Below are positions 11,640 through 21,730 of a stretch of DNA of 64,000 nucleotides, in pieces. Numbering within the stretch: the first letter of the stretch is position 1; the number at the start of each line of letters is the position of its first letter. Source of the DNA: Nephrocerus scutellatus. Its lineage: Eukaryota; Arthropoda; Insecta; Diptera; Pipunculidae. The stretch lies in NCBI GenBank assembly GCA_947095585.1, contig OX352765.1, positions 79,219,976-79,283,975 of the forward strand. Direction: 5' to 3'. The notes under the pieces were generated by a model, which was not told the origin of the DNA, ran no database searches, and worked only from the letters and a program-made list of their open reading frames with translations. Both the position numbers and the translations under genes were made by a program.

Positions 11640-12890
11640 CAATCTGGACGACAAACAGTAAGCTTCATGGTACATGTCCTCAGTGTAATCCAAGTTGACA
11701 TATATACTCGTATACAAGATGGAAAGGGATTCTTAAACGTGATTATGATGCATATTGCCAAGCACACTTGCCCTACGATTGCATTAGAAGCTGTTGTAGG
11801 GCTTTCACCCCTGCCAATTAGGAAGACGGCCGCTAGGTGCTGCAACTAGAATTTGGGTACAAACAATGTGTCTACGTGGGACACCTGAATATTCTAGACT
11901 CAATTCCTGAAAGGGACACGTTTTGCACTATCCCGGATACCATGGCCAGGGAGTACTGTTTCGGTAGGTTATTTGAGATAAAAATATTGGTCTAATGGTG
12001 CTCCTCCTGCTCCACTGGACAATAAAGGTCTGGTCTAGTACACAGACAGATCGAAGATGGATTCTGGATTTGGCGCTGGGGTATTCGGACCCAAAACCAA
12101 AGTCTCAATACCAATGGATAAGAATCCCACTGTTCTCCATGCGGAACTCCATGCCATTGAGGTCTGCGCTAGGATAAACTTGAGTACGGGTATTATAGGT
12201 GCTACGATTTATATCTTTTCAGATAGTCAGGCAGCACAGACAGCGCTATCGTCCAGCATAATGGACTCTAAATCAGGTTAATGCTGCTACGATGCACTGC
12301 AATCTTTGGAAGGGCTCAATAGGGTAAAACTCGGCTGGGTCCCTGGTCACCAGGGTGTTGCAGGCAACAAATATGCAGATGCTAGGACGGGTTCAGAATC
12401 TGCGTTCTTATAACCAGAACGATACTGTGGTATTAGCTGGGCCTTCATTACAGCGATGATTAATAAATGGGTAAGAAAACTTCGTCTGGCCCAGTGGGAT
12501 AATACCCCAGGGCTTAGACAGTAAGAACGGTTATTCAGGCCCCTTTCCTATTAGGAAATCCTTGATCTTGACAAGGATAGCATCAGAAAGTTAGTGAGTT
12601 TTCTCACAGGTCACTGTGGCTTGCGATATCACCTTAACAAAATTAATCTGAGCTCAAACACGGAATGTAGGTTCTGCTTGAAGGAGGACGAAACATCCGG
12701 GCACATTCTTCTGTGACTGTCCCCAGATCAAACCGATCTAGTTAAGAAGACATATTTTCCACAAGACGGTATTATCGTCGGCGGATTTGCGTAATTCTGC
12801 CATAATGGACATAATATCCTTTATTAGGAAGGTAGTTAGTCTCTTAGATTAGTTACACCCTAGGATACAATATATCTTTTTGGGTCGCAG
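11640..12890 (+). pseudogene. I/LOA-like LINE fragment with RNase H
   Basis: Reading frames in order: CITGAMRTCPTIALEAVVGL-type linker near 11,760-11,830; RNase H beginning VYTDRSKMDSGFGAGVFG near 12,035-12,080, with ELHAIEVCAR near 12,145 and FSDSQAAQTAL near 12,218-12,250; then WVPGHQGVAGNKYAD near 12,335-12,385. The C-terminal HCGLRYHLNKINLSSNTECR and CRFC...H zinc-knuckle region runs near 12,605-12,720. The acidic DG position of the first RNase H motif has become DR, and stops occur at several places, so it is dead. The C-terminal block has a second copy at 48,280-48,420. Confidence 0.75.
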
Positions 12891-13279
12891 TAAGTAAGCA
12901 AATTCAATGTTTTTTGAAGATAATGCGCGAAATATGACAGCTTACGATTAGTTATTTAAAATGCTGTACTTTTTGCAAGCCCCTAAGAAGCGGAGATAGC
13001 AAACTTCGACGCAGCTGGAAATACTTGCAGATAACTGATGCAAATGGCTTTCAAGTTCTAACAAATATTTTTGGTATTACATTGAAAACGTAAATACCGC
13101 TGATGGAAAAAAGATCAGCATTCTATCCACGTCATCTGAGTTGGGAGGTAGTGGTTAACAGGCATCTGTAAGACTAATTTTAACATATGCGTGTCCGATA
13201 TGGTAGAGCATCAGTCCCTCGAATATGGATGAAGTCTAAGTCTTCGATACGAAATCCCTTAGAGCATGTACAGTTTTAG
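12891..13279. other. Non-coding, nothing recognised
   Basis: No motif, RNA or repeat family identified between two LINE remnants. Confidence 0.4.
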
Positions 13280-13880
13280 AACGACTTTGTGCCTGAGAGA
13301 CGACTTAGTATAAAAAGGATGTGTTGCAAAGAAAACTCCTGGATGTTTCCGGAGTCTCAAGAAACAACAGTCATTCTCGATCTTTCAAAGAACCATTTCG
13401 CTTGGTTAGCCTCTATTGCAAATAAATTAATTTCGGGATCATTTCATACGTCAATATTGAGTGTCACTTCTTGTTCACTGCAAATACCTTATCTTGCTCT
13501 CATTAATCGCCAATACCATTTCTGTCGTTTCTATCTAAATGCTGGCAACTGAACCAGTAACATCTCGTTGGCCTCTGCCAATGATATCAATGTCGTCAGT
13601 ATATACCAGCACTTGAACAGACTTGAAGAAAATTTTGCCTCTCTCGTGGATATAGAGAGTCTCGCACAATTATCTTCAAGATGATGGTAAAGAAATCGCT
13701 TGACATCGCGTCACCTTTCTTAAAATCTTCCTTCCTTCCTGACATCAAAAGAATGTCAGGTGTTTTCGACCTTGACGAATCAGCGGGAGTTCTCCATCGT
13801 CATCGTGCCCAATCAAACGAATTTGGTACAGACTACAGATGCCAAAGCTAGACATGACATTATATAACTCGACTAAATAA
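13280..13880 (-). pseudogene. RTE-like reverse transcriptase fragment
   Basis: On the minus strand, around 13,575-13,610, the sequence reads LVYTDDIDIIGR. This is the catalytic C motif region (usually YADDIDIIGR) of RTE/jockey-type reverse transcriptases, with A changed to T. Surrounding frames are interrupted. The same YADD-to-GR block appears as YEDDTDIVGR at 24,385-24,430. Confidence 0.55.
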
Positions 13881-13944
13881 ATGCTGTCACAATTTAAATT
13901 CTCTAGTTACCAAAATATGCGCCTAAAAGTAATCCACTTCAAGT

Positions 13945-14285
13945 GCTGAAAAATAAAAACACATGGGAAGCACTACTGCCTGCTTTTGTGGTAATGCAGC
14001 GCTGCTTGTGTGCACAGTCATTCTAGTATGGCGTGATCTGATGCCGCTATATGGCATGTTTTCAAAAAAAATTGAATGTGAGTCCCCCGACCCCGGGGTT
14101 CGATCACTACCAAATTTTAATAGAAAGCTATGTCACCGGAAATACTCATGAGCGCAAGGTTTCAATAAAATCGGGATTTGGGAAGTGGGTTAAAAATGTA
14201 TCGCAAGATTCGACCACCGAACGAAGGAACGAATAACAGACAGAACCATGCCGACTTGACGTTAATATAAAGAATTTAAAAAGGT
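13945..14285 (-). repeat. Repeat family Y, copy 3
   Basis: Contains the GCAGCGCTGCTTGTG segment, CCCCCGACCCCGGGG, TCACTACCAAATTTTAATAG, and GGGAAGTGGGTTAAAAATG. It ends TTAATATAAAGAATTTAAAAA, the inverse of the family's left end. The GGCT block is replaced here by a diverged GAAC-rich stretch. Confidence 0.75.
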
Positions 14286-14484
14286 GGTGAGTATTGTTTT
14301 GCATTGTTTCAGTGTTTCCTGGACAAATTTGCAGCATTATGAAAAATTGGTGGGCTGTGGATTTTACACCTGTGGACCACCGCACTGATGTAGGCCAATC
14401 AGGTTGTATTTGAATGGCTTCAGGCGTTCACACAATACGGAAGATGGGGGATCTTATAGGCGTTGTTTAGATGACTAACAGTTT

Positions 14485-14680
14485 AGTATGTATCCTTATT
14501 TGTTGTTTTTGTTGTTGTAGCAATAGCAACTCCAGGTTTAGGAGTAGATCCAGGTGATCCAATCTCAAACCTGTTGACGATCTTTGTCCCAATGTCTTGA
14601 TAGGTGTTTGGGGTTCTTTCGGTGCGTATAACCAATCGTCGTGGACAGGATCCTTATTTGTGGGTCTCAGTGCTGAGTAT
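14485..14680 (-). repeat. Retroposon-like repeat Z, copy 1
   Basis: Shares with 29,128-29,265 the blocks GCAACTCCAGGTTT, GATCCAATCTCAAACCTGTT, GACGATCTTTG, CTTGATAGGT and AACCAATCGTCGTGGA. On the minus strand both copies end in a (CAA)n-like tail, which suggests a reverse-transcribed element. Confidence 0.65.
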
Positions 14681-14699
14681 TTCATTCATTAGGCTCCCT

Positions 14700-14960
14700 T
14701 CATCTAACATTTTTTAGAGATAAGCTGGTGTATTATCTCTTGTAGTTTTAAAAGGCTCAGGGTCAACAGCTTTGTTATTATTAAGTCTGGATATTGCGAA
14801 CATCTCTTTATATTGGTCAGGTGGGCGAAAATTGTGAATGTCATTGTCTAAGCTGAATAGTTTATTCTGTCTGACAGCGTAATGTTGATCTTCAACGCCA
14901 TAGAGCGGTCTGTATGCTCTCAGCACTGACTGAAATACTAGGAGGTTTTCTTCCATATCT
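14700..14960 (-). pseudogene. Possible LINE reverse transcriptase N-terminal scrap
   Basis: An 80-codon open frame (14,714-14,956) includes AISRLNNNKAVDPE, resembling the AIxRLKNNKAPGSDG block that opens the reverse transcriptase of RTE-like elements (compare 23,725-23,770). The remainder is not recognisable. Confidence 0.4.
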
Positions 14961-16055
14961 CAACAGGTTTCTGTTCGTCTTTTGTGGCTTTGACATGTTC
15001 TTTTGGTCATAACTTTCTTTTGTCAGATGTGTCAAATAGTTCTTTGAATTACAGGACAAAGTTCAATTAATCATCAACTCAAGAATCGAAGAAATGGTTT
15101 GCAAAGCTTCGACATACCGTCAAGTTGATGTGGAATCTTAAACCGTTTTATCTTTTTAGTTGTTTGTAGTATATATATACTCGTAGAGTGACGGTGTCTC
15201 AGATTGAACGCCGGATTTCTCTGCAAGTAAGAGTCATTGTTTATCCTGCTGTTTTACATGTGGCACCCGTCCTGATGAAACTACAGTTTATTGAGATCTT
15301 CCTATTGCTGCAAAAAAAAAACTCCTGTAGCATATTCTCTGGTATATTTTGTAAAACTTCTGAGACAGAAAAGGTCGTTAGAATGACCACACTATTAAAA
15401 AAGACGATAGTTGCATACAGCTTTAGAATGCTGCCCATAGGGCACACATGCTGAAGAAGACCGCAAAACCATTAATTCGGAAAGGCACCACTCAAAAGAA
15501 AGGCGTCTGGCAATAAATATTGACGAAGTCTTTCTCAGAAAATGCTTCTAATTATGTACCAACACATTTACTTTATTTCATAGTGGATCAGCTATGTTGC
15601 GGTTATATTGAGTCCTCTAAACTTAGCAACATGACGTTCTGTGACGCCAATAAAATAACGAGTTGTCACTGAAATACTGAAAACTGGGTTATACTGAGAA
15701 CCTGCAATTCGGAAGTATGAACTGATTAAAATCATTAATCGTATAAATCTTTTCACATGATAATTGCTTATCATAAAATCGACAGTAAATTTTCGTACGA
15801 GTACCTTTTGCTAGCAAACAAAACGAAACAACAAAATTATTTAACAGAGATTATGGAGGCCCAAATACCTCAAAGTGTGATGAAAGTTTTGAAGTGCCAG
15901 CACAGGCAGCTTGAAATTATATATTAATCTTTACGTTTAATCCGCGATATCCTCAATTTATTCAATATCACACTCGTAGATACTAGAAACTGTCAATATT
16001 TCAAGTTTTATTTATACGAGGAAATGTGTTTTGATTAAAATAAGCGTCGTGCAAG
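14961..16055. other. Non-coding, nothing recognised
   Basis: A short open frame on each strand near 15,190-15,450, with no known motif. No repeat copy found elsewhere in the window. Confidence 0.4.
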
Positions 16056-16113
16056 AGTGATTTACCTTATCAATGGGCGATAAAATAAATCGCCGATTGA
16101 TAAGGTAATCACT
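16056..16113. repeat. Near-perfect 58 nt hairpin
   Basis: The left arm begins AGTGATTTACCTTATCAATG and the right arm returns as ATTGATAAGGTAATCACT. About 25 bp pair around a short A/T loop, with one bulge and one mismatch. It could be the remnant of a palindromic transposon end or a small hairpin RNA gene; the sequence alone does not decide. Confidence 0.8.
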
Positions 16114-16214
16114 AATCACTAAAAAGCAATCGATTGGTGTTTTGACAGAAAAATGCTTCTGTTGTTTTTCATTGCATAGTTCGGATGTAGATATGTGTTA
16201 TATTTATTTAAAAA

Positions 16215-17125
16215 TATAAAAAAACAACCCATAAAAATTAAAATTTTTCATCTAAATTCTCTAATCGCAGAAATTGATATGGGAGCCCCTCGATCCTGGA
16301 CCATTTTTTTTATTGTAGGAGAAAATCATCGAAACAAACATTTGACATCAGATGTTAAAATTTAAAAAGCTCAGATCATTTTATTCTGAGCACTTAGAGC
16401 ACGCTCATACTCTGAGCAAATAAGAAACACGAACATTTATCTTGAGAACTCTTTGACTGCTCTGAACTAATTTATGAAAACGCCAAATGACAGAATATTG
16501 TGAAAACTTGTTGTTCTATCTGTAAGTTGATATCGACAACAAAAAAAACGACATCAATAAAAATACAATTCAGTATATAATAAAAATGTAAGTTGAAGTA
16601 AGCATAAAACATGTATGTCTCGTTTCATTTGCTGGGTTCATTTGTGCGTGCGCTAAGATTTCTCTCTCTCTCTCCACCACCAACAAAACCATGCAGCGCA
16701 GCCGACTGCGCAGCACACACCGCACAAAGTCCATAAATGGCGACGAATATCTGATGCCAGTACAGATATTTAAAAAATGTATAAGGGCCTTGCGGCCGAA
16801 CCCGGGACCCGATCACTACCAAATTTTCGAAAAAGTATTGTTTATTGGGTATACACATGTGTGTAAAATTTGAAGAAAATCGGGTACATTTTTTAAAATT
16901 TTTGTTTGGGAGCCCCCCGACCCCGCAGCCCGAGGGGCCTCAAAATTTAATAGAAAGTGTTGTCTCCGGAAATACACATGTGTGCAAAATTTCAATAAAA
17001 TCGGGCCATGGGAAGTGGGTTAAAAATTGATCGCAAGAATCCACGACAGACGACCGACCGACGACCGACGACCGACCGACGACCCACGGGCAAGTGAAGT
17101 TAATATAGAGAATTTAAAAAAAAAC
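16215..17125 (-). repeat. Repeat family Y, copy 4 (with unique core)
   Basis: The minus-oriented copy begins with the AAAACAACCCATAAAAATTAAAA end and a TTCTCTAATCGCAGAAATTG block. A ~400 bp core (16,320-16,730) is shared with copy 7 at 54,300-55,180 (GATATCGACAACAA, TGAGCACTTAGAGCACGCTC, AAATGAAACGAGAC-type blocks). It then has two Y sub-repeats and ends at GACCGACC units and TTAATATAGAGAATTTAAAA. An ORF here is fortuitous. Confidence 0.85.
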
Positions 17126-17495
17126 ACGCCCCAGAAGATTCCTAAACAAAACCCCAAAATTCCTCCTAAAAGACCAACAAATTACTCCAAAAAGACCCTT
17201 ATAAACGCTCAAAAGACTCCAAAAGGACCACCAAAAAAACTTGAATAGACCCTTAAAAGTCCCCCAAAAACCTCCCAAAAGACCAACAAGAGACCCCTAA
17301 ATACCCTCAAAACACGTCCACAAGACCCTAAAAATACCCACAAAAGACCATCTAAAGACCCCTAAAAGACCCTTAAAATTACTCACAAAAAACCTCAAAA
17401 GACTCGCATAAAACCACCAAAAGACCCGTAAAAAACCACCAAAAAGACTCTCAAAACACCGCCAAAAGACCCCAAAAGACCCCCAAAAGACCCCG
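17126..17495. repeat. Degenerate ~12 bp CCAAAAGACCCC minisatellite
   Basis: About 370 bp of imperfect repeats of the type AAAAGACCCCTA / CCAAAAGACCCC, strongly strand-asymmetric (A and C on this strand). A related G/T-rich array lies at 56,335-56,530 on the opposite sense, also close to Y copies. An open minus-strand frame across it is a by-product of the repeat. Confidence 0.85.
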
Positions 17496-17599
17496 GCTTT
17501 GTGACATGTGACACTCTCATGTTGAAACGAAAGTTGATCAAAGTCCATTTATTCCAATTGGAGCCAAAAAAATTCGTATACCGGTGTATTCGGTGGATG

Positions 17600-18250
17600 C
17601 TTCAGCGCACTAAGATCGGTGACGTTCCATTGTGGTATCACGGGATCGCACAATTCCCCCTTCACAGAATTCAGTTTGCGCTTTTTTTAATCTCAGGAAG
17701 TCAGTCATTGTGTTGTACCCCAAATGTTTTCGCCTTCTACATGCAAGAGCCAGGCATGAGTACAGAAAGTGGGCTACAGTCACTTCCTCTTCGACATCTA
17801 AAGAAGTCATTCATTTCAAGACCCAGCCTTCTCACATGTGTCCTTTTAGTATCCCAACGACCATTCTCAGATCTCTTTTTTGCAGGGAAATTAGTCATTT
17901 AGATTTAGAGCATACCAAGTTCAGCCTTGGCTATACGTCCACCACCACCCATAGTTTGTTAATGTTTCCGTCTCTTTCCGAAGCATTAACTTTAACGTCG
18001 TTTATGACTTTCCTACACTTCCCCTTTCCGGTAACATTTTAAGATTTGTGCGTGCCATTTCTAGCCAGCTTGTCTGTCTTGCAGTTCTCCACGATGTCAG
18101 AATAACCAGGGATCCAAACTATGCGAATGTCGAAATACTCGCTCATCTTTTGAAGAGATGTGTGGATTGCCTCTATTTCCGGTATAGAGCCATCTCTCCA
18201 GTGTTCTTTTGAAGGGTTGATAGCCTGGAATGACAAGTAACATAACATAA
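17600..18250 (-). pseudogene. RNase H-bearing LINE fragment
   Basis: The minus strand reads AIHTSLQKMSEYFDIRIVWIP then GYSDIVENCKTDKLAR (18,050-18,165), a decayed VPGH.DI.GNE.AD.LA signature, followed by a degenerate C terminus with FLYSCLALACRRR near 17,735-17,780. Several frameshifts. Probably the same broad I/LOA-like group as 8,500-9,215. Confidence 0.55.
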
Positions 18251-19105
18251 AAAAAAAAATAAATATCTTCTTTTCATTCTCTCTTTACCAAAACATAATC
18301 AAAAAAATATCATTTTGGCAACGCAAACCCAAATTTGATGTCAGTTTTTAAAAACCCCAAAGGACTGCACATATTAGAAAGTGGATGCAACAAAGTATTT
18401 CGTAAGTGACGAAAAGTGACGAATTAAAACTTCTCTATTAAAGGCAACTATTGTAAGATTTATATACATAATTGAACATGGGTGTGATTTGACGCATTAA
18501 TCACTATTTACGAACACACAACAACACAACAGTTGTTCAAATGATAGCAACTAAAAGAAAAATCCATTCAAATCCGCGTTTGGCGCTTTTCTTGCTCTCT
18601 GTTGTACAGTTCTGTAATTCACATTCGCTTTCATTCACTTTGAAACTCTCTTTTCATTTCTTAGGAGCTATTTATAATTAATCTTCTTCCTGCTTGCGTT
18701 CCATAAGAGATTGCTGTACTGTTCGATTCATACGTACTTGAAAGATTTGTCAAATTTAGTGAGAAAAACCTACCGTTTTATCTATGTGATCAAACTACGA
18801 GTACATACACTACAATCCTATTCTAATCTCGAATAACAGAATCAATCAAAGCTGACGACAACTAAATACTTGAGATTCTCTGTCAATGTTATCGAAAAAT
18901 GTTTTCTTCAAAATTGATGGCTTTATTGATTTAAAAAAAAGTTTAACATTTGGTAGGTCTTCATTGTTAAGTGTAATACGTTTATCTATGATATGATTGG
19001 ATAGTTGCTGACGTAGGACGTCAATTATCAGCATATCAGCTAGAGCTACAATGTGTCTGTACTATTATTCCAACTATACTATAATTCGTGCGATTTATTA
19101 TTTAT
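18251..19105. other. Non-coding, nothing recognised
   Basis: AT-rich sequence without recognisable coding, RNA or repeat content. Confidence 0.4.
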
Positions 19106-19109
19106 CACG

Positions 19110-19205
19110 TATATAGGTCAGGCTAGGTTAAGGTGGTTGTCAGTGTAACCGATACACTTAGACCAGTAATGGTCCATTGTGATTATCACGTTATATATCA
19201 GTTAT
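19110..19205 (-). pseudogene. I/LOA-like LINE 3' tail fragment
   Basis: Complement of the 3' end found at 29,350-29,430 and 49,166-49,260. It has GGCTAGGTTAAGGTGG (a decayed GGTTA repeat) followed by ACACTTAGACCAGTAATGGTCC. Only the last ~90 bp of the element is present. Confidence 0.6.
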
Positions 19206-20060
19206 GACATAATCAAACCGTTATTAATTGGTATTTGAAATTGAAAGTTTTTTTTGTTAACCATTGCTAATTAAGACTGAATGGAAATATGTATTGGAAG
19301 ACAAAGAGACTATAAGCTGTGCAATTTGCTCCAAATTTTAGTCTTAATCTTTCTCAATACATAAAATAGAGAATTCATTTGTTTGTATGTATGTTTGTGC
19401 CTAATTAACTCTGGAACCACTGTACCAATTTCAAGCAAACTTCGTTTACATATTGCTTACAATCTCGAATCAAACATAGGCGGTGATTGGTAGAACCTTC
19501 TGATATGATTTCATAAGCAGGAAGTTAACTTTAATGAACCTCGAAATATGAAAATATAAATATAAATCCTTTGTAAGAAAAAGCCTAAAATAAATGCTAG
19601 GAATAAGATTAGCAATCAGGTATAGTAACCAGACAGGGAAGATTGTTTTGAGAACTATAATTTGAATGGAAGTGGAGTTGGTTTGCCCATACCTTGAAAA
19701 AATCTGCAGATGAGTCCCAAAGAAGGAAATTTATAAAAAAAAGAAACATTAGAAGGCGGAAGACTTCTTTTAGGTTGATGAGTGGTGTGTTATATATGAA
19801 GCATCAGATTAGGTAATGGGAAAAAGTTGTGCTAAGATGGTACTAAAAAACAGAAAGACAATCGGAAGTTTTTTAAGGATAAAATATATGTGAGAGTAGA
19901 TTCCATAAAATCTCTTATAAAACTCGTTCTGCCAATCACTAAGTATTTCGCGGTTTTCAATACATTTCAAGAGCTCTGACGATTTTTCAGCGTTTATATG
20001 AGCTTAAAAGGAAGGTATGTTAGTACTCTGGGTCGATCCAAAGAATTAGACGAGAGCACG
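19206..20060. other. Non-coding, nothing recognised
   Basis: Around 19,370-19,460 a block (TTTGTTTGTATG...CTCTGGAACCACTGTACCAA) resembles the end of helitron-like insect repeats, but I could not define borders. Otherwise nothing recognised. Confidence 0.35.
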
Positions 20061-20074
20061 CGTGTTTAGGTACA

Positions 20075-20624
20075 TCGTTGGTGAGTTGGAGCGTGAGCCC
20101 CGCGCTTTCCTAGCTTGCGCCATTAAGCATACTCGTGAGAATAAGTACTACACTTAGCAGTCCTCTCTTTCTTTCGAGAGTAAACGGCAGCCCACGCGTT
20201 GCATCCCCAGAACGAGCTGGGTCCTCAACCACAATTGTCTTCAGACGGGTCGGCCTTATTTAATCTGTGGGCACGGACAATTCCCGCTGTAACAACGCGA
20301 CCTTGGTGAGGTCTGACATCAAGGGACTCAGCTCTTTCAGAATGAGTGCCTGGGCGATTCCAAAGCATACCCTGGCAGCACATTCGTCCGGAACCGAGAA
20401 CCCTATCATTTGACACTAGGATACCAGCTCTATTATCCTAGGCCGGCCGGGATAGAAACTACCGCCTGCAGTTGTACGGTAGGGGCGCTTCATACGAAGA
20501 CAGTGCCCATTATTGCCATATTCTTAGTATTAGAACCCCTGCCCCTTTAATCTACCGAGTTAAACCAAGTATCAGACTTAAAATTACCAAACGATAAAGT
20601 AAGATACAGCGGCCCCCTCGGGGT
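20075..20624 (-). mobile_element. Retroposon X, complete 550 bp copy with 14 bp TSD
   Basis: Bounded by identical CGTGTTTAGGTACA at 20,061-20,074 and 20,625-20,638. On the minus strand it starts ACCCCGAGGGGGCCGCTG and ends CTCCAACTCACCAACGA. No inverted termini, and no long ORF beyond 63 codons. The 14 bp variable-sequence duplication points to LINE-type target-primed integration. The class is unclear: a weak A-box-like TTAACTCGGTAGA and B-box-like GGTTCTAATAC occur near its 5' end, but I do not consider them proof of a SINE. Relatives lie at 7,128 and 38,937. Confidence 0.8.
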
Positions 20625-20638
20625 CGTGTTTAGGTACA

Positions 20639-21162
20639 AGCTGGACAAAGGATGTTTCTAACTGGTCGAAAAGTGTCTTGAAGAATAGAATTGGTGGAAG
20701 AGTTTACGCAATTGTACTCGTAATGCCAGCGTTTGGAAACTCCTTGTGGAAATGCCATCCGTCTCCCACAACAGGAATAGTGACATCTAATATTATTTCT
20801 TGTCTTCATCTCTTTGTACAACACATTACATTTGAAAATATACCACCAGGGCCAGACTTGTGTATGCAAAGATCAATTAGAGCTCTGACAACTGAACGAT
20901 TACAAAAGTACTCTGGTTCCATGGAGTGTTCAATACCCGGAATTCCAGATTGTGCAGATTGAGTATGGAATTAACAACGACAACGAGGTAGTATCTTAAC
21001 GTGTAACGTCTGCCTCTTTATTTGTGCCGAGTCCATAGTCTTTGTGTGTCGCTGAGATGTATAGTGATGGTAACAAACCTCTTAACAGCCATAGGGTGGT
21101 AGTAGGATATTTGGTGACATATGACATGACCGCATGTTAATATGGAATTCATAATCATATAA
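20639..21162. other. Unidentified stretch
   Basis: Overlapping short ORFs on both strands (20,630-20,962) without recognisable motifs. No second copy seen here. Confidence 0.3.
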
Positions 21163-21365
21163 TACTAGCTGAAATATCCGGCTGTCCCCACCCCACTCAC
21201 TCAACTGACCACCCGCCACCACTCACCCAACACAACAGACCACCCAACCCGTTATCTCCCCACTGATCTCCAAAGACTGACCACTACCCCTCATCATAAA
21301 ACTGAAGCCAATCAAAATCGGTCCAGTAGTTTCTGAGACTAGGGTTGCCTATTGAAAGTGCAAAC
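21163..21365 (+). repeat. Repeat V, copy 1
   Basis: Begins ATACTAGCTGAAAT and ends with AATCAAAATCGGTCCAGTAG, TTTCTGAGAC and TTGAAAGTGCAAAC. It is collinear with the inverted copy at 29,591-29,851. The CTAGCTG...ATCGGTCCAG arrangement is widespread in insect genomes and often attributed to helitron-like repeats; that assignment is from general knowledge. Confidence 0.65.
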
Positions 21366-21439
21366 GTACCTCTTTATATTGTAATAGTAAAAGGTCAATA
21401 TGCAACATGCAAACGTTTAACATGCAACATTCCAAATGT

Positions 21440-21730
21440 AACATGCAACATAGAACATAGAACATAGAACATAGAACGTAAAACGTAAAACGTAGAACGT
21501 AGAACATGGAACATAGAACATAGAACATAGAAGATAGAACATAGAGCATAAAACATAGAACATAGAACATAGAATATAGGACATAAAACATAGAACATAA
21601 AACATAGAGCATAGAACATAGAACATAGAACATAGAACATAGAAGATAGAAGATAGAACATAAAACATAGAACATAAAACATAGAACATAGAACATAGAA
21701 TATAGAACATAGAACATATAACATACAACA
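21440..21730. repeat. Heptamer minisatellite (ATAGAAC)n
   Basis: About 40 imperfect copies of ATAGAAC with variants such as GTAAAAC, GTAGAAC and ATATAGG. Because the unit is 7 nt and none of its seven minus-strand codons (GTT CTA TGT TCT ATG TTC TAT) is a stop, all three minus frames stay open. This produces three overlapping ORFs of 105-148 codons with no biological meaning. Confidence 0.95.
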
